A DNA stretch of 64,000 nt from Roseateles hydrophilus. Its GTDB lineage: Bacteria; Pseudomonadota; Gammaproteobacteria; Burkholderiales; Burkholderiaceae_C. Shown here piece by piece: positions 7,654 to 16,962 of the stretch; the first letter of the stretch is position 1; every line of letters begins with the position of its first letter. The notes beneath the pieces were generated by a model. That model had not been told where the DNA came from and searched no databases. It saw only the letters and a list, made by a program, of their open reading frames with translations. The position numbers and the translations under genes were made by a program. Location: NCBI RefSeq assembly GCF_026712245.1, contig NZ_JAPPUY010000003.1, forward strand, positions 124,001-188,000, given 5' to 3'.

Positions 7654-10137
7654 TCAGCCGCGGGTCAGCGCGCGCCGGTCGGCCTGCACGCGCTGCTGCA
7701 CCTGGGCGTGCAGCGCGGCCACGCGCGGCAGCTCGCGCACGCTGGCCAGCGCCGGGTCGTGGGCGATGCACCAGCTGCGCCGCCAGCCCAGGCCCACGGC
7801 CTCCTCCAGCGCCGCCACGGCCGCCTGCGGGCGCTGGCGCAGGGCCTCGATGCGGGCGCGTAGAAAGGGCTCGGTGTGCCAGACGTTGCCCTGCTGGCGG
7901 TGGCGCTTGAGAAAGGCCTCGGCCTGGGCCAGCAGGGGCTCGGCGCGGGCAGGCTCGCCCAATCCCAGGTAGACCGCCGCCGCGTCGATCAGCACATGGC
8001 GGCCGTTGAAGGCATCCCAGTTGCCCCAGGCGGGCAGGGGGTCGGCCAGCATCAGGCCCACGGCCTGCTCCAGCAGGCGACGGGCGCGTTGCCGGTCGCC
8101 CAGACGGAGCCACAGCAGCGCGGCGTCGATCACCAGCTCGTGCCCACCGCTGGCCGGCAGTTGCAGGGCCTGCAGCGTCTGGCTCAGCGCAGCCGCGTCG
8201 TCCAGCTGCAGTCGCGCGCCGGCGAGCTGCGTCTCGGCCGGCTGCGCCGTCTGCGACTGGGACTGGGCGAAGGCGTGGCGGGCTTCGTCGGCCATGCCCA
8301 AGTCGAGGTAGAGCCAGCCCAGCTGCAGCCACAGGGCGTCGCGGCGGGGGTCGACGACCAGCGCCTTGCGGTAACCCTGCACCGCCTCGGCGAGCTGGCC
8401 GCGCGCATAGCCCACCAGGCCCAGACCCCAGTGGCCGTTGGCATGCTGAGGGGCCAGTACCAAGGCGCGGCGATAGTGGGCCTGGGCCTCGGCGTAGCGG
8501 CCGGCGTACAGCGCAGCCAGGCCGGCCAGGTGCTGCACCTGGACCGCCAGCGGGCTCAGCTCCGCCGCGCGCCGCAGCAGCGGGCCGGCGGCAGCGGGAT
8601 GGCCGTCGTCCATCTCGTTCTTGGCCGTCCAGGTCAGCAGCGTGACGTCGTTGGGCGAGCGCTGCAAGGCCGGGCCCAGCCAGCGGCGCGCCTCGTCATG
8701 CAGGCTGAGGTTGGCCTTGAGGTGGCCCTGCAGGCCCTGGGCCAAGGGCAGCTCGGGCGCCAGCTTGAGGGCGCGGTCGATCAGGGGCTGGGCGCGCGCA
8801 TCCACGTCGCGCAGGGCCAGGCCGCCGCCGTAGTGGAACTGGGCGATCCAGGTCGCGGCCTGGCCGACGTAGGCGGGCGCGAAGCCGGCGTCGCGGTCGA
8901 TGGCGCGCTGGAAGTACTCGCGCGCCTTCAGGATGCCGGGCAACTGCGCGCTGCGCTGGTGCTGCAGACCGGTCAGGTAGAGCTCGTAGGCATCGGCGGG
9001 CGTGGCCGGCAGCACGGGCGCCGACACCGGCGCCGCACCCAGGGCATCCAGTGCCTGGTTGGCCACGCTCAGCGCCAGGCGGCTCAGGTCGGCCAGCTCC
9101 ACCTCCAGCGCTTCGCGCCACAGCAGCCGCTGCCGGGGCAGGCCGTGCAGGCGCAGGTTCAGGCTCAGGCGGCTCGGGCCGCGCGTCAGCTCGCCCGCCA
9201 GCACATGGGTGACGAAATGCTGCTCGGCCAGCGGCAGCAGGGCATCGGGGCTGTTGAACTGGAAGCTGGTGGCCCGCGACAGCACGCGCACCTGGCGGTG
9301 GCTGGCCAGCGCGACGATTACCTGCTCGGCTAGGCCATCGGCCAGCGGCTGCTCCAGCTTGTGGGCCGAGGTGTCCTGGAACGGCAGCACGGCCAGCCGC
9401 ACGTTCTCGGGCAGTACCCGGCCGGCCAGCTGCCACCACGCCGCCAAGCCGCCTGCACCGGCAAGCGCCACCGCACCGCCGCCCACCAGCCAGGCGCGCC
9501 GGCGCGGGCCGGTTGCCAGGGTGGGCGCCGGCTCGGCATTCGGCGCCGGTGGGGCTGCGGTTGCGGAAATGGGGTCAGGCTCAGGCGCCGATACCGGTAA
9601 GGGTATCGGTGGCGAGGCGGTGGCCGGTGCAGCTGGCGATTCCACCGGCACCGGTGCCCGAGGCACCCGCACCGGCTCCACCACGGCGACCAGCCGATAG
9701 CCCTTGCGCGGCACGGTGGCGATGTAGCGCGGTCGGCCGGCCTCGTCGCCCAACACCTGACGCAACTGCGATACGGCCTGGTAGACCGAACTCTGCGTGA
9801 CCACCAGGTCGGCCCAGACCTCGGTCAGCAATTCGTCGACCGTCAGCACCTCGCCGGGGCGCTGCGCCAGGGCGGCCAGCAGCCGCATATTGCGCGGTTC
9901 GATCTTGATGACTTCGTTGCCGCGGCGCAGCTCATCGAGCTGGCTGTCGGCCAGCCAATCACCGATCAGCCACTGCTCGGGCGGGTTGTCCAGGTCCTCT
10001 GGCAGCCCGGCCAACTCCTCACCCCCCTGTTTGAATGGCTCCATAACTCGTTGTTTTATTTGAGGAAATTGCTTCTTGAGACAAGCATCAGGGAAGCTTG
10101 AGGACAGCGATGCATCGGCCGTCCAGGATGTCTCCAT
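7654..10137 (-). CDS. Membrane-anchored winged-helix transcriptional regulator with TolB-like and TPR domains (CadC/ToxR type)
   Basis: About 827 residues. An OmpR/PhoB-type winged helix lies near residues 55-155 (WLIGDWLADSQLDEL..., SSVYQAVSQLRQVLGD, PRKGYRLVAVVEP). A Pro/Ala-rich linker leads to one transmembrane helix at about 215-235. The periplasmic part has a TolB-N-like segment (VRLAVLPFQDTS...) and then many tetratricopeptide-like repeats to about 700. It should bind DNA as a one-component, ToxR-like sensor. The start at 10137 is chosen for the strong GGGAGG 5 bases upstream; an internal ATG at 10044 lacks one. It is divergent from the large PEP-CTERM operon and is its natural candidate regulator (inference). 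Confidence 0.85.
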   Translation of the reverse strand: METSWTADASLSSSFPDACLKKQFPQIKQRVMEPFKQGGEELAGLPEDLDNPPEQWLIGDWLADSQLDELRRGNEVIKIEPRNMRLLAALAQRPGEVLTVDELLTEVWADLVVTQSSVYQAVSQLRQVLGDEAGRPRYIATVPRKGYRLVAVVEPVRVPRAPVPVESPAAPATASPPIPLPVSAPEPDPISATAAPPAPNAEPAPTLATGPRRRAWLVGGGAVALAGAGGLAAWWQLAGRVLPENVRLAVLPFQDTSAHKLEQPLADGLAEQVIVALASHRQVRVLSRATSFQFNSPDALLPLAEQHFVTHVLAGELTRGPSRLSLNLRLHGLPRQRLLWREALEVELADLSRLALSVANQALDALGAAPVSAPVLPATPADAYELYLTGLQHQRSAQLPGILKAREYFQRAIDRDAGFAPAYVGQAATWIAQFHYGGGLALRDVDARAQPLIDRALKLAPELPLAQGLQGHLKANLSLHDEARRWLGPALQRSPNDVTLLTWTAKNEMDDGHPAAAGPLLRRAAELSPLAVQVQHLAGLAALYAGRYAEAQAHYRRALVLAPQHANGHWGLGLVGYARGQLAEAVQGYRKALVVDPRRDALWLQLGWLYLDLGMADEARHAFAQSQSQTAQPAETQLAGARLQLDDAAALSQTLQALQLPASGGHELVIDAALLWLRLGDRQRARRLLEQAVGLMLADPLPAWGNWDAFNGRHVLIDAAAVYLGLGEPARAEPLLAQAEAFLKRHRQQGNVWHTEPFLRARIEALRQRPQAAVAALEEAVGLGWRRSWCIAHDPALASVRELPRVAALHAQVQQRVQADRRALTRG

Positions 10138-10294
10138 CCTCACCTCCCTGGCTGGCCCGGGCGGTGCCCAGGCGCCAGGCTGCCTCACTCTTTAAGAGGC
10201 CGCAGTATCTGGAATTCCGGCAGTTGCCGAGTCCCTCGTTCAGAGGGCGCGGCGGCGGCGGGCCTGGGCACCCACGGGTTGGCAGCGCACACCG
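10138..10294. promoter_or_regulatory. Divergent intergenic region, regulator / PEP-CTERM operon
   Basis: About 157 bases separate the start codons of the winged-helix/TPR regulator (minus) and the first PEP-CTERM gene (plus). It should hold both promoters. It includes an interrupted inverted repeat around GGAATTCC near 10211-10218 that could be a regulator site. I cannot assign -35/-10 boxes with confidence. Confidence 0.45.
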
Positions 10295-13200
10295 ATGGCC
10301 ATGCTTTGCCCACGTTTCGCCCTCTCCCGCCTCGCCCTGGCGCTGTTGGCGCTGAGCTCCACCTCGCTGGCACCCGCCGGCACTGTGACCTGGGTCGGCC
10401 CGCAGGGCGGCAGCTGGGCGGATGCCGCAAACTGGAGCGGTGGCGTGCTGCCGTCGGCACTGGACGACGTCCAGCTGGGCAGCTTCATCACGGCGGTAGA
10501 GGGTACCCACGTCATCGCCAGCCTGATGGGCACGAACTCGCTGCAGCTGTACAACACCGGCGGCCGGCTGACGGTCAACGGCGCCGCCGACCTGGGCGCG
10601 CTGGACCTCGTCGCGGGCACGCTGATTGGCAACGGCAACACACAGGTGGGCGGCTCGCTGCGATGGGACAACGGCAGCCTGGCCGGCGCCGGCAGCACGC
10701 GTGTGCTGGGCCTGACCACGCTGAGCGGCACGCTGTTCAACGTCCGCTCGCTGAGCGGCGGCCACACGCTGACACTGGCCGGCGGCGTGCAGCTGACCGA
10801 CAACTTCGGCCTGGACATCACCGGCGGCAGCACGCTGGTCAACACCGGCATCTGGCGCGACCAGGCCGCCGGCGACATCGGCCTTGGATCCATCGAATCC
10901 GCCACCGGCCCGGCCAACCGCTTCGACAACCGCGGCAACTACGTCAAGGCCGGCAACTTCACGACCAGCGTGGCGGCCGGCGTGGCCTTCGACAACAGCG
11001 GCAGCGTGGCCGTGAACGAGGGCACGCTGAGGCTGCAAGGCGGCGGCGATGGCCGCACCGGCAGCTTCAATGTGGCCCTTGGCGCGACTCTGGACTTCAA
11101 CCACGCCGGGCAGACTTATGCGCTGGGCCGCAACGTCGTCAACCGTGGCCGGCTGAAGATATCCGTCGGCACGGTCACTGCTGATTCGGGCCTGGAGGTC
11201 GATGGCAACGTCACGGTGGAGGCGGGAGAGCTGCAACTGGGCCTTGCCAGCACCTTCGAGAATTTGAGTCTGGTGTCGCCCTCCAGCCTTGTCAGTGTGA
11301 GCCGCAACAGCGGCATCATCACCGATGGACTTGATTGGGGAGGCGGAACACTCAGCGTCAGCGGCATGGCTGTCCAGCGCGCTATGTTGATCCATGGCGG
11401 TTCCCACCAGCTGGGGGGCTTCCTGTCGCTGGCGGCAGGAGCCAACAGCTCCGTCCAGGGCTCGCAGGTCAGCGTCAGAGGCGTCGGCGCCACGCTCTCG
11501 AACAGGGGCGTCTGGAACGACCTCACCTCCATCAGCCTGGATTTCGTCGACGCCGGCACGTTCTTCAACTTCGGAAGCTTCCTCAAGAGCGGAGCTGGCA
11601 CGACGACGTTGGACTGGGCCTTCGACAACAGCGGCGTCGTCAACCTGTTCTTCGGCACGCTGCGGCTGATGGGCGGCAGCGATGCGGCCAGCGGCTCCTT
11701 CGCGCTGTCCTCCGGCACCACGCTGGAGCTGGGCGGTGCCGCCAACCATGCGCTGAACCGCAATATCAGCAACGGCGGCACGCTGCTGATGCAGGGCACC
11801 ACCGTCGACGCCGCTGCGGGGCTGGCCCTCGGCGGCCAGACCCGCATCAACGGTGGCAGCCTCACGCTGGGTGCCGACAGCAGTATGAACGCGTTAACGC
11901 TGCAGGGCGGCGCGACGCTGAGCAGCGCTGGCAGGCTGGAGGTGAACGGGCCCATGGTGTGGGAAGACGGCCACCTGGCCGGTGCGGGCCGCACGCGCGT
12001 GCTGGGCCCGCTGACGCTGGACGGCAACACCGTGCGCACCGTGGCCGCCGGCCACACGCTGGAACTGCTTGGCAATACGGCCTTGAACGCCGGCACGCTG
12101 CAGCTGCAGTCCGCCTTCAACCAGGTCGGCAGCCTCAGCATCGCCAGCGGCGCCGTGCTGCAGGTCGACCACACCAGCTTCACCAACAGCGGCACGCTGG
12201 CCGGCTCGGGCACGGTGCGGGCGCTGGACGCACTCGGCAACACGGGCACCCTCGCCCCGGGCGGCATCGGGCAAGTGGGCCGGCTGGACGTGATCGGCAA
12301 CCTGGTCAACAGCGGCAGCCTGCTGGTGGACCTGGGCCGCAGCAGCGCCGACCAGCTGGCCGTCAGCGGCAGCGTCACGCTGGGCGGCACGGTCAACTTC
12401 GCCGTGGCCGGCGGCGAGCGCCTGGCGCGCGGCAGCCAGTTCACCGTGGTGAGCTGGGCCGAGCGGGCCAACAACAGCCAGTTCGACACGCTGGACTTCT
12501 CCCAGGCCTCGGGCTACCGCTTCGCCACTGCGTATGAGGCCAACGGCCTGAGCGTGACCGTGACCGGCGTGCCGTTCAACTGGACGGGCGCGGCAGCCGG
12601 CGGCTTCTGGGATGTGGCCAACAACTGGAACAGCGGCAACGACGGCCTGCCCCAGGCCGGCGACACCGTGCTGCTGGGCGGCGCCGACACCGTGATCCGC
12701 AGCACCCGATCGATGGCCGCCGCGACCGTCAACGGCACCGGCACCCTGGTCATCAACAGCGGCGCCACGCTCACGCTGAGCGACAGCGCCAGCCTGGGCG
12801 GCCTGCACCACAGCGGCACGCTGAACAACACCGGCCGCATGGTCGTGACGGCCGCCGGCATCCTCTCAGGCGCCACCCTCAGCGGCGCGGGCACCACGCG
12901 CTATGAAGGCGCGCTCGCCATCCAGGGCAATGCCAGCGCCCTGCAGAACGGGCAGACCCTCGAGGTGGCGGGCACGACCACGGTGCAGGGCAGCACCGCC
13001 ACCGGCCTGTCTGCCAGCAGCGGTGCGCGCATCGTCAACCAGGGCACATGGATCGATGTCGCCAGCGCCAACAGCCGCCTGAGCGGCAACAGCGGCAGCA
13101 GCGCTTTTGACAACCAGGGCAGCTTCACCAAGGCCAGCGCCACCACCACCACCATCGGCAGCTTTGGCCTGAGCTTCAACAACAGCGGCAGCGTCAACGT

Positions 13201-15091
13201 CGAGGCCGGCACGCTGAGCCTGGTCGGCAACGGCGCCAGCACCGGGCAGATCCGCATCGCCAGCGGCGCCACGCTGGATTTCGCCGGCAGCGGCGCCAGC
13301 TTTGACCTGAACCGCGACGTGAGCAACGCCGGCAGCTTCCAGGTCCGCGCCGGCGTTGTCAACGCGGCACAAGGCCTGACGCTGGGCGGCAGCACGGTCA
13401 TCAGCGCCGGCCGGCTCAACCTGGGCGGCAACAGTCAGTTCGACACCTTCAACTTCGTCGGCAGCGGCAGGCTCGACAGCAACGCCACCCTCATCGTCAC
13501 CGGGCCTACCACCTGGGCCGGCGGCACCTTCGCCGGCACGGGCACCACGCGGCTGGAAGGCGCGGTGAGCCTGGAGAGCGCCTCGTCCAGCGCCCTCAGC
13601 GGCGGCACGCTGGTGATGGCCGGCACCACCACGCAGACCAGCAGCGCCGGTATCAACATGAATGGCGGCGCCAGCGCCCGCCTCGTCAACGAAGGCACCT
13701 GGCTGGACCAAGCCGGCGGCAACATCAGCATCGGTGGCAGCGCGTCTCGCTTCGACAACACGGGCCGCTACATCAAGACCGGTGCCTTCACCACCAGCAT
13801 CGGCAGCTTCGGCACCGTCTTCAACAACACCGGCACCGTGGACGTGCAGGCCGGCACGCTGGACTTCTTTGGCGGCGGCAACAGCCCCGGCCAGTTCACG
13901 GTGGCCGCTGGCGCCACGCTGCAATTCAGCGCCGGCACCATGACCTTGAGGCGGTCGGTCAGCAACCTGGGCAGCTTCCGCGTGGGGGGCGCCGCCATCG
14001 TCAATGCCGCGCAAGGTCTTGAGCTCGGCGGCAGCACGGTCATCAGCGCCGGCCGGCTCAACCTGGGCGGCAACAGTCAGTTCGACACCTTCAACTTCGT
14101 CGGCAGCGGCAGGCTCGACAGCAACGCCACCCTCATCGTCACCGGGCCTACCACCTGGGCCGGCGGCACCTTCGCCGGCACGGGCACCACGCGGCTGGAA
14201 GGCGCGGTGAGCCTGGTGGGCGCCTCGTCCAGCGCCCTCAGCGGCGGCACGCTGGTGATGGCCGGCACCACCACGCAGACCAGCAGCGCCGGTATCAACA
14301 TGAATGGCGGCGCCAGCGCCCGCCTCGTCAACGAAGGCACCTGGCTGGACCAAGCTGGCGGCAACATTAGCATCGGTGGCAGCGCGTCTCGCTTCGACAA
14401 CACCGGCCGCTACATCAAGACCGGTGCCTTCACCACCAGCATCGGCAGCTTCGGCACCGTCTTCAACAACACCGGCACCGTGGACGTGCAGGCCGGCACG
14501 CTGCAGGTGTCCACGGGATTCAGCAACACCGGCCTGATCACCCTCGCCGCGGGTGCCGAGCTCCACGGTACGGTTGGCGCCTTCACCAACGCCGGCACGC
14601 TGGCCGGCGACGGCACGGTGCGCGCGGCCGACCGGCTCACCAACACCGGCACGCTGGCGGCCGGCGGCCTGAGCGACGCCGGCACGCTGAGCCTCATCGG
14701 TGGCCTGACGCAGCAGGCCGGTGGCACCTTCCTCGTCGACCTGGGTGGCACCACGGCCGGCAGCTTCGACCTGCTCACCATCAGCGGCGTCGCCACGCTG
14801 GGCGGCACGCTGGCCGTCAACCTGCTGGACGGCGCGCACTTCAACGTGGGCGACAGCTTCACCGTGATGACCTGGGGCCAGCGCCTGAACAACAGCCAGT
14901 TCGCCAACCTGGACCTCAGCCACGCCCAGGGCTACACGTTTGCCACCGAGTACGGCGCCAACAGCCTGACGCTGCGCGTGATGACCGCCGCGCCCGTGCC
15001 CGAGCCGGGCAGCTGGGCGCTGATGGCGGCGGGCCTCGTGGCCCTGGGCGCACTGCAGCGCCGCCGCCGCAAGGTCCAGCCCACCGCCTGA
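10295..15091 (+). CDS. Giant PEP-CTERM protein built of duplicated beta-strand repeat halves
   Basis: 1598 residues, Gly/Ala/Thr/Ser/Asn-rich and strikingly poor in Cys and Lys. A signal peptide lies at about 1-29 and a C-terminal PEP-CTERM signal (VPEPGSWALMAAGL, hydrophobic, then RRRRK) at the end. The chain has two similar halves. Each opens with a W-x(n)-W-x-x-A-x-NW block (near residues 33-47 and 768-785) and closes with a block ending in a short NNSQF motif (near 728 and 1535). In between are short beta-strand repeats of the kind seen in adhesins and passenger domains. A 159-codon segment is almost exactly duplicated (13385-13861 and 14027-14503). It is probably an extracellular matrix or surface protein processed by an exosortase. 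It is the first of seven co-directional genes. No strong ribosome site is seen. Confidence 0.85.
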   Translation: MAMLCPRFALSRLALALLALSSTSLAPAGTVTWVGPQGGSWADAANWSGGVLPSALDDVQLGSFITAVEGTHVIASLMGTNSLQLYNTGGRLTVNGAADLGALDLVAGTLIGNGNTQVGGSLRWDNGSLAGAGSTRVLGLTTLSGTLFNVRSLSGGHTLTLAGGVQLTDNFGLDITGGSTLVNTGIWRDQAAGDIGLGSIESATGPANRFDNRGNYVKAGNFTTSVAAGVAFDNSGSVAVNEGTLRLQGGGDGRTGSFNVALGATLDFNHAGQTYALGRNVVNRGRLKISVGTVTADSGLEVDGNVTVEAGELQLGLASTFENLSLVSPSSLVSVSRNSGIITDGLDWGGGTLSVSGMAVQRAMLIHGGSHQLGGFLSLAAGANSSVQGSQVSVRGVGATLSNRGVWNDLTSISLDFVDAGTFFNFGSFLKSGAGTTTLDWAFDNSGVVNLFFGTLRLMGGSDAASGSFALSSGTTLELGGAANHALNRNISNGGTLLMQGTTVDAAAGLALGGQTRINGGSLTLGADSSMNALTLQGGATLSSAGRLEVNGPMVWEDGHLAGAGRTRVLGPLTLDGNTVRTVAAGHTLELLGNTALNAGTLQLQSAFNQVGSLSIASGAVLQVDHTSFTNSGTLAGSGTVRALDALGNTGTLAPGGIGQVGRLDVIGNLVNSGSLLVDLGRSSADQLAVSGSVTLGGTVNFAVAGGERLARGSQFTVVSWAERANNSQFDTLDFSQASGYRFATAYEANGLSVTVTGVPFNWTGAAAGGFWDVANNWNSGNDGLPQAGDTVLLGGADTVIRSTRSMAAATVNGTGTLVINSGATLTLSDSASLGGLHHSGTLNNTGRMVVTAAGILSGATLSGAGTTRYEGALAIQGNASALQNGQTLEVAGTTTVQGSTATGLSASSGARIVNQGTWIDVASANSRLSGNSGSSAFDNQGSFTKASATTTTIGSFGLSFNNSGSVNVEAGTLSLVGNGASTGQIRIASGATLDFAGSGASFDLNRDVSNAGSFQVRAGVVNAAQGLTLGGSTVISAGRLNLGGNSQFDTFNFVGSGRLDSNATLIVTGPTTWAGGTFAGTGTTRLEGAVSLESASSSALSGGTLVMAGTTTQTSSAGINMNGGASARLVNEGTWLDQAGGNISIGGSASRFDNTGRYIKTGAFTTSIGSFGTVFNNTGTVDVQAGTLDFFGGGNSPGQFTVAAGATLQFSAGTMTLRRSVSNLGSFRVGGAAIVNAAQGLELGGSTVISAGRLNLGGNSQFDTFNFVGSGRLDSNATLIVTGPTTWAGGTFAGTGTTRLEGAVSLVGASSSALSGGTLVMAGTTTQTSSAGINMNGGASARLVNEGTWLDQAGGNISIGGSASRFDNTGRYIKTGAFTTSIGSFGTVFNNTGTVDVQAGTLQVSTGFSNTGLITLAAGAELHGTVGAFTNAGTLAGDGTVRAADRLTNTGTLAAGGLSDAGTLSLIGGLTQQAGGTFLVDLGGTTAGSFDLLTISGVATLGGTLAVNLLDGAHFNVGDSFTVMTWGQRLNNSQFANLDLSHAQGYTFATEYGANSLTLRVMTAAPVPEPGSWALMAAGLVALGALQRRRRKVQPTA
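13385..13861 (+). repeat. Intragenic near-identical repeat, copy 1
   Basis: A 477-base block of the 1598-residue PEP-CTERM gene that recurs 642 bases downstream, with about five differences seen by eye. The offset is a multiple of three, so the reading frame is kept. The encoded units begin GGSTVISAGRLNLGGN and end TVDVQAGTL. Confidence 0.92.
14027..14503 (+). repeat. Intragenic near-identical repeat, copy 2
   Basis: Second copy of the 477-base block at 13385-13861. The differences noticed include GAGAGC/GTGGGC after the SL codons and three single third-position changes. The near identity at nucleotide level, against much weaker similarity of the other units in the gene, points to a recent duplication or gene conversion. 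Confidence 0.92.
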
Positions 15092-15102
15092 ATGGAACTG
15101 CC

Positions 15103-16056
15103 ATGAACCACGCCCCGCGCCCCATCCCGTTCCCCGCGCAACCGCAACCCGCCACGGCCCGCCGCACGCTGGCGCTGCTGGCCACGCTGGGCGCCCGAGC
15201 CCGGGCCGAATCGCCGGGCCGTGACGCCGAGCAACAGCGCGCTGCCGGCCTGGCGCCGTCCACCGGCGGCAAACCGAGGCAGCGCCGCTGGCGGCGGCTG
15301 CGTGCCGGTCTGGCGGGCCTGGCCCTGGCCTGCGGCGCCCTCAACGCCGCCCAGGCCGGCCTCGTGAGCTATCGCTTCGACGGCCACTTCACCGCGGCCG
15401 GGCCGCATGACCCGGCACTGGTGGATGCCTTGTTGCCGCTGCTGAACACGGGTGCCGTGCGCATCGACATCACGTTCGACACGGCGGCGCCGGTCTCGCT
15501 GGAGGCAGAGGGCCAACTCGCCCGTGCGGCCGCCATCACCGGCGCCAGGTTCCAGTTCGCCGGCTTCTCGGGCGAGCTGACCGGCTGCGCCAGCCGGCCG
15601 GACAGCAGCTGTGCGGTCCGCGTGGGCAATGACATCTCGCCGTTCGACCCCGACGACCCGGGGGGCTACGACCTGTTCGGCCTCTCGCCCGGCCTGTTTC
15701 ATCTGCAGGCACTGGACGATGCCGCCGGCCTCGGCACGCGCATCGACTTGCGTTGGCACATCGGCTTCCTCGACGTCTTTGGCAATGCGCTGGACTCGTT
15801 GGCCTTCGACGCCGACCTGACGACGTTGCCGCTGAGGGACTGGTACCCATCGCTGTTCGCCGCGGCACCGGAACGCCCAAGCGCCTTTGGAACGGCCGAG
15901 TTCCACATCCGGATGGACGCGGTGACGCGGCTGGACGAGGCGGTGGTCGTCACCGTGCCCGTGCCCGAACCCGCTTCATGGGCACTGACCGTGCTCGCAC
16001 TTGGCGGTGCAGCACTGGGCGCACGCCGCCGCGCCGCCATCACACGCACAGCCTGA
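15103..16056 (+). CDS. PEP-CTERM sorting domain protein
   Basis: A 317-residue secreted protein. The hydrophobic export segment is preceded by an unusually long, Arg-rich N-terminal region of about 65 residues, with cleavage likely after LNAAQA. An internal start is possible but no clear one is seen. The mature part has beta-rich sequence (YRFDGHFTAAG, ITFDTAAPV) with one Cys pair, resembling other small PEP-CTERM proteins that carry a YRF/ITFDT block. The C-terminus is VPVPEPASWALTVLALGG followed by ARRRAA, a typical exosortase signal. It starts 11 bases after the giant gene, so it is the same transcript. Function is unknown; surface or matrix is inferred. Confidence 0.82.
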   Translation: MNHAPRPIPFPAQPQPATARRTLALLATLGARARAESPGRDAEQQRAAGLAPSTGGKPRQRRWRRLRAGLAGLALACGALNAAQAGLVSYRFDGHFTAAGPHDPALVDALLPLLNTGAVRIDITFDTAAPVSLEAEGQLARAAAITGARFQFAGFSGELTGCASRPDSSCAVRVGNDISPFDPDDPGGYDLFGLSPGLFHLQALDDAAGLGTRIDLRWHIGFLDVFGNALDSLAFDADLTTLPLRDWYPSLFAAAPERPSAFGTAEFHIRMDAVTRLDEAVVVTVPVPEPASWALTVLALGGAALGARRRAAITRTA

Positions 16057-16087
16057 CACCTCAACGCTGCGCCAAGGGGAGCCCGCC

Positions 16088-16951
16088 ATGTCCAAAGCCC
16101 TCGACGACCTGCTGACCAAGCTGCCGCTGTGGCTGGGCCAGTTCACACGCACGCTGACCCACCCCAGCCAGGTGCTGACCGAGCAGCTGAGCGCGGACGC
16201 CACCGCCAGCGCCCCGACGGACGCCAAGCCCGTGCAGGACGGCGTGGGCTTTCTGATCCTGTCCTTCGCCGTGGCGGCCGGCGTGGCCATCGCCTTCCCC
16301 GTGGCCAGCATGGCCCCGCTGGCGCCGGTGCCGGCCGACGGCGCGCTCGCGCAGAGTGCCTTGGTGCTGCGCCATCTGTTCGTGTTCCTGGGCGCCGCCG
16401 CGCTGGTGCACGGCGCCAGCAAGCTGCTGGGCAACCGGCAGGCCTTTGCCGGCTTCTTCGGCGCGGTGGCGCGCTTCGGCGGCGTGACGCTGGTGCTGCT
16501 GGCCCTGGCTGGCGCACTGACCAACGTGGGCATGGCCGACCCCATCGTGGCGCGCAACTGGCAGCAGTTGCGCCAGGTGGCCGTGCAGATGGGCGAGGGC
16601 GCCAAGACCGTGCTGTGCCAGGCCGACGCCAAGACCGGCCAGCTCTCGACCGGCACCGCCGTCGCTGGGCTGAACCCCGCCCAACTCGCCGACGCGCAGG
16701 CCCTGTACCTGGACACCGTGAGCCGCCCGCTGGTCCTCATCGCCAGCGCGCTGGAGTCGCTGTGCCTGCTGGCGCTGACCGTGTGGCTGGGCTGGGTGTG
16801 GTGGCGCTACTTGCGCACCAGCGGACTCACACCCGGCCGCGCCGTCGCGGCCAGCGCCGTGGGCGCCGTTGGCCTGGGCAGCGGCTACCTGCTGCTGGTG
16901 CTGATCGACGGCGGGCAGATGGCGTCGCAGCTGATGCGCACCTGCAGCTGA
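16088..16951 (+). CDS. Multi-pass inner membrane protein, unknown function
   Basis: 287 residues. A hydrophilic N-terminus (MSKALDDLLTKLPLWLG) is followed by about five hydrophobic helices (near 57-80, 97-117, 130-150, 215-240 and 255-275). It has no signal peptide and no catalytic motif that I recognise; the layout recalls Yip1/YIP-like membrane proteins, but that is not a firm match. The ATG at 16088 has AGGGGAG about 7 bases upstream; a longer open frame from 16001 overlaps the previous gene and is rejected. It sits between two exported PEP-CTERM genes in the operon, so a role in their export or assembly is possible (inference only). Confidence 0.7.
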   Translation: MSKALDDLLTKLPLWLGQFTRTLTHPSQVLTEQLSADATASAPTDAKPVQDGVGFLILSFAVAAGVAIAFPVASMAPLAPVPADGALAQSALVLRHLFVFLGAAALVHGASKLLGNRQAFAGFFGAVARFGGVTLVLLALAGALTNVGMADPIVARNWQQLRQVAVQMGEGAKTVLCQADAKTGQLSTGTAVAGLNPAQLADAQALYLDTVSRPLVLIASALESLCLLALTVWLGWVWWRYLRTSGLTPGRAVAASAVGAVGLGSGYLLLVLIDGGQMASQLMRTCS

Positions 16952-16962
16952 ACTCACCCCAC

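Noticed and set aside
13385-14503. CRISPR array or mobile repeat
   Set aside because: Two long in-frame coding blocks only; no short regular repeats with unique spacers and no cas genes.
12866-14923. 685-residue open frame on the minus strand
   Set aside because: Antisense to the giant PEP-CTERM gene; its apparent repeat only mirrors the sense-strand repeat.
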